From contig JAGNUJ010000010.1 in NCBI GenBank assembly GCA_017987055.1, positions 1,563 through 22,068 of the forward strand: 20,506 nucleotides of DNA, in the 5' to 3' direction. Of the stretch, positions 16,938-20,506 are shown piece after piece (the first letter of the stretch is position 1; the number at the start of each line of letters is the position of its first letter). The translations under genes were made by a program, and so were the position numbers. This DNA is from Giesbergeria sp. Lineage in GTDB: Bacteria; Pseudomonadota; Gammaproteobacteria; Burkholderiales; Burkholderiaceae_C. The notes under the pieces were generated by a model. The model was not told where the DNA came from. It made no database searches and saw nothing but the letters and a program-made list of their open reading frames with translations.

Positions 16938-17933
16938 TTACACCAATGCGTCGCCCGCTGCGGGCGCTGGGGGCGTGGTGCTTTCGCTGGTATCTGTGCT
17001 GGCGCTGGTTGCACCCAAGGTGGCGATCAGCGCCGCTTCAGGTGTCAGCGCCTGGTCGTCAGCTGCTGGAGTGGGCGCTGCACTGTCCGCCGCCGCTTGG
17101 CGCAGACCGGCTTTTTCGCCGGCACCGGCAAATTGGCTGAATTTGCTCAGCAGCGGCACCAGTTGCGCGTACAGGCGCGCGCTGGCGGCCATGCATTCGC
17201 GCTCTTCCAAAAACAGCGCCTCGCCGGTGTAGTTGCCGACCAAGCCACCGGCCTCGGTGACCAGCAAAGCGCCAGCGGCCACATCCCAAATCTGCAGGCC
17301 GCTGTGGAAGAAACCATCGGTAAAGCCCGCCGCCGTATAGGCCAAATCCAGCGCCGCCGAACCCGACTGGCGCACGCCGGCGGTGCGCTGCATCACGGTG
17401 CTCATCATGTTCAGGTAGGTGGGCATGTCGTCGCCCGGACGGAAGGGAAAGCCGGTGCCAATCAGGCACTCTTGCAGGCGGGTGCGCTTGCTGACGCGGA
17501 TGCGCCGCTCATTCATGTAGGCACCGCGCCCTTTGGTGGCGGTGAACAAGTCGTTGCGCGAGGGGTCGTACACCACAGCTTGCTCGACCTTGCCGCGCAC
17601 CGCCAGCGCAATGCTGACGCAGTAAGCGGGAAAGCCGTGGATAAAGTTGGTGGTGCCATCCAGCGGGTCAATGATCCAGACAAATTCGGAGTCTTTGGCA
17701 CCGTACTCTTGGCCCGATTCTTCGGCCAAGATGCCGTGGCCGGGGTAGGCACCCAGCAGCGTTTCGATGACGGCTTTTTCGCTGGCGTGGTCAACTTCGG
17801 TGACGAAATCGTTGATTTGCTTTTGCGAAATGCGCACCGCTTCCACGTCTAGCGCGGCGCGGTTGATGAGGGCGCCGGCGGCGCGTGCAGCCTTGATGGC
17901 CACGTTGAGCATGGGGTGCAGATTGGATGACAT
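16938..17933 (-). CDS. suhB: Inositol monophosphatase family protein SuhB
   Basis: This 331-residue protein has all metal and catalytic motifs of the family: E71/E72 in LAEESG, D89-P-L-D92-G-T in [12 protein letters not shown], and W216-D217 in [10 protein letters not shown]. It should hydrolyse inositol-1-phosphate or a similar monophosphate with Mg2+. In enteric bacteria SuhB also joins Nus-factor complexes on rRNA operons, though this role is not provable here. It is about 60 residues longer than the Escherichia coli protein because of an Ala/Pro/Ser/Thr-rich tail from about residue 265. It is divergent from trmJ, as in many proteobacteria, and runs directly into cobG. The ATG at 17933 has no good Shine-Dalgarno. 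A terminator-like hairpin lies in its leader. Confidence 0.94.
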   Translation of the reverse strand: MSSNLHPMLNVAIKAARAAGALINRAALDVEAVRISQKQINDFVTEVDHASEKAVIETLLGAYPGHGILAEESGQEYGAKDSEFVWIIDPLDGTTNFIHGFPAYCVSIALAVRGKVEQAVVYDPSRNDLFTATKGRGAYMNERRIRVSKRTRLQECLIGTGFPFRPGDDMPTYLNMMSTVMQRTAGVRQSGSAALDLAYTAAGFTDGFFHSGLQIWDVAAGALLVTEAGGLVGNYTGEALFLEERECMAASARLYAQLVPLLSKFSQFAGAGEKAGLRQAAADSAAPTPAADDQALTPEAALIATLGATSASTDTSESTTPPAPAAGDALV

Positions 17934-17971
17934 ACGGCTTGTAAGAGCGCTAGCGACGGCGCAGAAAGAGC

Positions 17972-18000
17972 AAAAAAAATCTGCCCGGCGATGCGGGCAG
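17972..18000 (-). terminator. Terminator-like hairpin in the suhB leader (possible attenuator)
   Basis: Read on the minus strand, CTGCCCG (18000-17994), a six-base loop and CGGGCAG (17987-17981) form a 7-bp GC stem. An A and eight Ts (17979-17972) follow, the shape of an intrinsic terminator. It lies about 38 bases before the suhB ATG and faces the gene. It could end antisense transcripts from trmJ or attenuate suhB-cob transcription. A second copy of CTGCCCGC (18051-18044) could also pair with the 3' arm. Confidence 0.6.
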
Positions 18001-18015
18001 CGGCAAAGGGGCGCG

Positions 18016-18021
18016 ATTTTA
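18016..18021 (-). promoter_or_regulatory. Possible -10 element for suhB
   Basis: TAAAAT on the minus strand differs from the sigma-70 -10 consensus at one base. The upstream -35 match (TTACCC or CTTACC, depending on spacing) is poor. Starting from here, transcription would pass through the terminator-like hairpin before reaching suhB. Confidence 0.25.
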
Positions 18022-18026
18022 CCCGC

Positions 18027-18048
18027 GCCTTACCTTCGGGTAAGCGGG
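18027..18048 (+). promoter_or_regulatory. UUCG-capped hairpin upstream of trmJ
   Basis: CTTACC-TTCG-GGTAAG (about 18029-18044) makes a 6-bp stem closed by the stable C(UUCG)G tetraloop when read on the plus strand. It can be extended by CCCG/CGGG. It lies about 45 bases before the trmJ start and may be part of its 5' leader. No T run follows, so it is not a simple terminator. Confidence 0.4.
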
Positions 18049-18091
18049 CAGCGACAATGGCACCCTGTTTTTGCTCCCTTGTTTTGCCGCC

Positions 18092-18892
18092 ATGAAGACC
18101 CGTTTTATCTTGATCAACACCAGCCACGCTGGCAACGTCGGTGCCTGTGCGCGCGCCATGAAAACCATGGGCTTTGACGAGCTGGTGCTGGTCGCGCCGC
18201 GCTGGCCGAATGTGCTGCGGCGCGAAGAAACTATCCAGCGCGCCAGCGGAGCGCTCGACGTTTTAAAGAACGCCCGCATCGTCGAGACGCTGGACGAGGC
18301 GCTCGGCGGCATCAGCCACCTGTGCGCCACGGCGATGACGCCGCGCGACTTTGGCCCGCCGACGCGCTCACCGCGCCAGCACTTTGATTTGCTCCTAAAA
18401 AAAGAGCTGTCAGCGCCCGAATCTAAAGGGCTAGAGGCCAAAAACACTGAAAATGGCGAAAATAACCCGGCTTTGAACGTCGAAGCCGGCATTGGTTTTC
18501 TGTTTGGCTGCGAGCGCTTTGGCATGTCCAACGAAGACGTTTACCGCTGCCACGTCGCGCTGCAAATCCCGACCGATCCGAAATTTGGCTCGCTCAACCT
18601 AGGCGCAGCGATTCAAGTGATTGCCTACGAATGGCGCCAAGCGCTGGGCGGTTTTGCCGTCCACAGCGCCACGCCCGCGCCCACGCTGGCCGACGCCGCG
18701 CAAGTGGCCGGCATGCTGGCGCACTGGCAAGAGGCGCTGACGGCGATTGGTTTTCTCGACCCCGCTGCGCCGAAAAAACTCATGCCGCGCCTGAACCAGT
18801 TGTTCAACCGCGCGCAGCTCTCGCCGGAAGAAATCCACATCCTGCGCGGTGTTGCCAAGGCGATGGCCAAGGCCGCCGAGGCAAAGCACTAA
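18092..18892 (+). CDS. trmJ: tRNA (cytidine/uridine-2'-O-)-methyltransferase TrmJ
   Basis: TrmJ is a SPOUT-fold enzyme that methylates the ribose 2'-OH of nucleotide 32 in some tRNAs, using S-adenosylmethionine. The 266 residues show ILINTSHAGNVGACARAM at 6-23 (start of the knot fold), FLFGCERFGMSNEDV at 136-150 and FGSLNLGAAIQVIAYE near 170. The C-terminal helical part ends LSPEEIHILRGV. The ATG at 18092 matches the family N-terminus; a TTG at 18071 is also in frame. Compared with the Escherichia coli enzyme as I remember it, about 24 residues are added at 101-123 (LLKKELSAPESKGLEAKNTE and following). These come from an interspersed repeat (copy C) inside the gene. It lies 54 bases before cysE and is divergent from suhB. 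Confidence 0.94.
   Translation: MKTRFILINTSHAGNVGACARAMKTMGFDELVLVAPRWPNVLRREETIQRASGALDVLKNARIVETLDEALGGISHLCATAMTPRDFGPPTRSPRQHFDLLLKKELSAPESKGLEAKNTENGENNPALNVEAGIGFLFGCERFGMSNEDVYRCHVALQIPTDPKFGSLNLGAAIQVIAYEWRQALGGFAVHSATPAPTLADAAQVAGMLAHWQEALTAIGFLDPAAPKKLMPRLNQLFNRAQLSPEEIHILRGVAKAMAKAAEAKH
18392..18454 (+). repeat. Interspersed element copy C, inserted in frame inside trmJ
   Basis: This copy matches copy A downstream of hemL over about 55 bases without gaps, at roughly 84 percent identity by eye. Shared blocks are AAGAGCTG, TAAAGGGCTAG and AAAACACT. It contributes residues about 101-123 of TrmJ and keeps the frame open. It lies between two conserved parts of the SPOUT domain, where the family normally has a short link. 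Confidence 0.82.
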
Positions 18893-18946
18893 ACTGCCCT
18901 GCTGTTTTTATTGCACTGCGCCGCTGGACGGCAGACCGATTTGCCC

Positions 18947-19693
18947 ATGTTTTCTCGATTGCGTTCCGACATCCAGTGCATTCTTGAGCGCGACCCCGCC
19001 GCGCGCACGCGCTGGGAAGTGCTCACCTGCTACCCCGGCCTGCACGCGCTGGTGCTGCACCGGCGTGCGCACTGGTGCTGGACGCATGGCCTCAAATGGC
19101 TGGGGCGCTTTACTTCGCATATTTCGCGCTGGCTGACCGGCATTGAAATTCACCCCGGCGCAAAAATAGCCGGCTGCGTCTTCATCGACCACGGCATGGG
19201 CGTGGTGATTGGCGAAACCGCCGAAATCGGCTCTGGCTGCACCATTTACCACGGCGTGACGCTGGGCGGCACCTCGCTCTACAAAGGTGCCAAGCGCCAT
19301 CCGACGCTGGGCAAAAACGTCATCGTCGGCGCCGGCGCGCAGGTGCTGGGCGGCTTTACGGTGGGCGACGGCGCAAAAATTGGCAGCAACGCCGTCGTCA
19401 CCAAACCGGTGCCCGCCGGTGCCACGGCAGTGGGCAACCCGGCGCGCATCATCGAGGCCGCTACCGATGCCGCTACCGATGCCGATGCGCGGCGCGAGGC
19501 GGCCGCATCGAAGATGGCTTTTTCCGCCTACGGTGTCACGCAAAAAGACGACCCGCTCAGCAAAGCCCTGCGCAGTTTGATGGAAGACAACCGCGCGCAA
19601 GAGCAGCAAATCGCCCAGCTGTGGGCGGCGATTGAGAAGCTGGGCGGTGCCGCGCCGGCACCCGATGGCGCTGCAGAGCCAAATAAAAAGTGA
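18947..19693 (+). CDS. cysE: Serine O-acetyltransferase CysE (EpsC-type)
   Basis: CysE (248 residues) acetylates L-serine with acetyl-CoA to give O-acetylserine, the precursor of cysteine. Residues 66-170 form the left-handed beta helix with hexapeptide repeats: [28 protein letters not shown] with H82, and [10 protein letters not shown] with H102. NPARII closes the helix at 164-169. The N-terminal helical domain is short, as in the EpsC branch. After the helix comes a variable Ala-Asp stretch with a small 12-bp duplication, then a conserved-looking [19 protein letters not shown] segment. I chose ATG 18947 because [10 protein letters not shown] is the normal start; the frame extends a few codons upstream to a less likely start. 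Its stop codon lies in repeat D1. Confidence 0.94.
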   Translation: MFSRLRSDIQCILERDPAARTRWEVLTCYPGLHALVLHRRAHWCWTHGLKWLGRFTSHISRWLTGIEIHPGAKIAGCVFIDHGMGVVIGETAEIGSGCTIYHGVTLGGTSLYKGAKRHPTLGKNVIVGAGAQVLGGFTVGDGAKIGSNAVVTKPVPAGATAVGNPARIIEAATDAATDADARREAAASKMAFSAYGVTQKDDPLSKALRSLMEDNRAQEQQIAQLWAAIEKLGGAAPAPDGAAEPNKK

Positions 19694-19785
19694 GCTGCTA
19701 GCGCATGTATTTAAAGGTTTTCACAGCGATTTAATGCGAAAAGCGGCTAAACACATGCGCTAGCAGCTATCAATTTAAATTAGCT
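19682..19785. repeat. Inverted pair of interspersed elements (copies D1 and D2) between cysE and mogA
   Basis: AGCTGCTAGCGCATGT at 19693-19708 is exactly inverted at 19753-19768, with 44 bases between. Each arm starts an element of the family seen at hemL, cobF and trmJ; D1 reads plus and D2 minus. The long hairpin sits between convergent cysE and mogA, so it could end transcription from both sides, though neither side has a strong T run. It is also the kind of structure a mobile REP-like element leaves. Confidence 0.82.
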
Positions 19786-20379
19786 GCGCGCTGGCCGAAT
19801 CGCGTTCTTTGGCCGAAACGCCTTGCAAACGTCGTCGCGCGTTTCCAAATACGGCCCGCCAATCAGGTCGATGCAGTAGGGCACGGCGGCAAAAATGCCG
19901 GGCACCAGTTGTTTGCCGTCCGCGTCCTTCAAGCCGGTCAGCGTCTCGGCAATTGCTTTGGGCTGGCCGGGCAGGTTGATGATCAGACTCTGACCCCGGA
20001 TGACAGCCACTTGGCGCGACAAGATGGCTGTGGGCACAAACTGCAGGCTGATTTGGCGCATTTGCTCGCCAAAGCCGGGCATTTCCTTGTCGGCCACGGC
20101 CAGCGTGGCTTCGGGCGTGACGTCGCGCAGCGCCGGGCCCGTGCCGCCGGTGGTCAGCACCAAGCTGCAGCCCGCGTCCACCAAAGCGATCAGCGCGGCG
20201 CTGATGGTGGCTTGCTCGTCAGGGATGAGGCGCGCCTCAAAAGTGATCGGGTTGTGCAGCGCGCTGGTCAGCCAGTCTTTGAGCGCCGGCAGCCCCTTGT
20301 CTTCATAAACGCCGCTGCTGGCGCGGTCGCTGATGGAGACGATGCCGATTTTTACGGCCTCATAAACAGCGTCACACAT
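19780..20379 (-). CDS. mogA: Molybdopterin adenylyltransferase MogA
   Basis: MogA (199 residues) adenylylates molybdopterin before molybdate insertion, a step of molybdenum cofactor synthesis in the cytoplasm. Family blocks are VKIGIVSISDRASSGVYED at 9-27, the substrate loop LVLTTGGTGPALRDVTPEA at 73-91, and RGQSLIINLPGQPKAI at 128-143. The length is close to the Escherichia coli protein (about 195). I chose the ATG at 20379, which overlaps the end of the upstream YjgA-like gene by eight bases; more upstream in-frame starts lie inside that gene. The C-terminus lies at the edge of the inverted repeat. No other molybdenum cofactor gene is in the window. Confidence 0.94.
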   Translation of the reverse strand: MCDAVYEAVKIGIVSISDRASSGVYEDKGLPALKDWLTSALHNPITFEARLIPDEQATISAALIALVDAGCSLVLTTGGTGPALRDVTPEATLAVADKEMPGFGEQMRQISLQFVPTAILSRQVAVIRGQSLIINLPGQPKAIAETLTGLKDADGKQLVPGIFAAVPYCIDLIGGPYLETRDDVCKAFRPKNAIRPARS

Positions 20380-20506
20380 CGTGGCCACCCTCGCCTTGGC
20401 CTTCATCGTCCAGCGCGAAATCTTCGCGCTCGCCCTCATCCTCGCCGGCCAGCTGCGTGCGCACCAAAGCGAACAGCTCGCGGTAGGCGCGGCTTTTGCG
20501 CGGTGC
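20372..20506 (-). CDS. YjgA/DarP-like ribosome-associated protein (C-terminal end only)
   Basis: Only the last 44 codons and the TGA stop are in the window. They read KSRAYRELFALVRTQLAGE near the edge, followed by an acidic tail ending EGQGEGGHDV. The block with RAYRELF near the end is what I expect of the YjgA (DUF615, DarP) family, which helps late assembly of the large ribosomal subunit. YjgA next to mogA is an arrangement I recall from Comamonadaceae. The gene overlaps mogA by eight bases, so the two may be co-transcribed. With so little sequence the family call is moderate. Confidence 0.65.
   Translation of the reverse strand, partial: APRKSRAYRELFALVRTQLAGEDEGEREDFALDDEGQGEGGHDV

Noticed and set aside
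16926..18091. Cobalamin riboswitch upstream of cobG or suhB
   Set aside because: I looked for the conserved B12-box and surrounding helices in the 12-base gap before cobG and in the suhB leader and saw none. Only a simple hairpin with a T run is present.
8745..19785. CRISPR array or insertion sequence as the source of the repeated core
   Set aside because: Copies are kilobases apart, of both orientations and unequal length, with no regular spacers, no cas genes and no transposase in the window.

Overview
The window is a chromosomal segment of about 20.5 kb from a Gram-negative bacterium. It is most likely a betaproteobacterium of the Comamonadaceae type. The evidence is high G+C coding DNA, a rubredoxin-pilGHIJ-chpA order, divergent suhB and trmJ, a trmJ-cysE pair, and short interspersed elements around a core AGCTGCTAGCGC of a kind I associate with that family. 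That is recall, and the genus cannot be named from sequence alone.

Layout. (1) 1-7213, minus strand: a rubredoxin gene followed by the Chp/Pil chemosensory operon of type IV pili, in the order pilG, pilH, pilI, pilJ, chpA/pilL. chpA runs off the left edge. (2) 7214-7441: a divergent intergenic region. (3) 7442-9684, plus strand: hemL (5-aminolevulinate formation) and a PlsC-type acyltransferase. (4) 9717-16925: an aerobic corrin-ring cluster. Reading in the minus direction it is cobG, cobH, cobI, cobJ, cobL, cobE, cobM, cobF, with cobK lying inverted on the plus strand between cobJ and cobL. Together these genes cover precorrin-2 to hydrogenobyrinic acid by the O2-dependent route. Cobalt insertion, amidation and the lower-loop steps are not here. 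The cluster is led by suhB (inositol monophosphatase family), 12-18 bases upstream of cobG. (5) 18092-19693, plus strand: trmJ and cysE. (6) 19780-20506, minus strand: mogA and the 3' end of a YjgA/DarP-type gene.

The genes are tightly packed. Most cob junctions overlap by 1-4 bases, which suggests translational coupling. The start codons of cobK and cobL overlap inside one CATG.

The most unusual features are these. At least five copies of a 45-60 bp interspersed element lie in the right two-thirds. One copy sits in frame inside trmJ and adds about 23 residues. One supplies the cobF stop codon and a terminator-like hairpin. Two form an inverted pair between cysE and mogA. In addition, a terminator-shaped hairpin with eight Ts lies in the 5' leader of suhB and hence of the cob genes, and chpA carries a long Ala/Glu-rich segment. 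I found no tRNA, rRNA, CRISPR, insertion sequence or recognisable cobalamin riboswitch. No completely new multi-gene system is evident.
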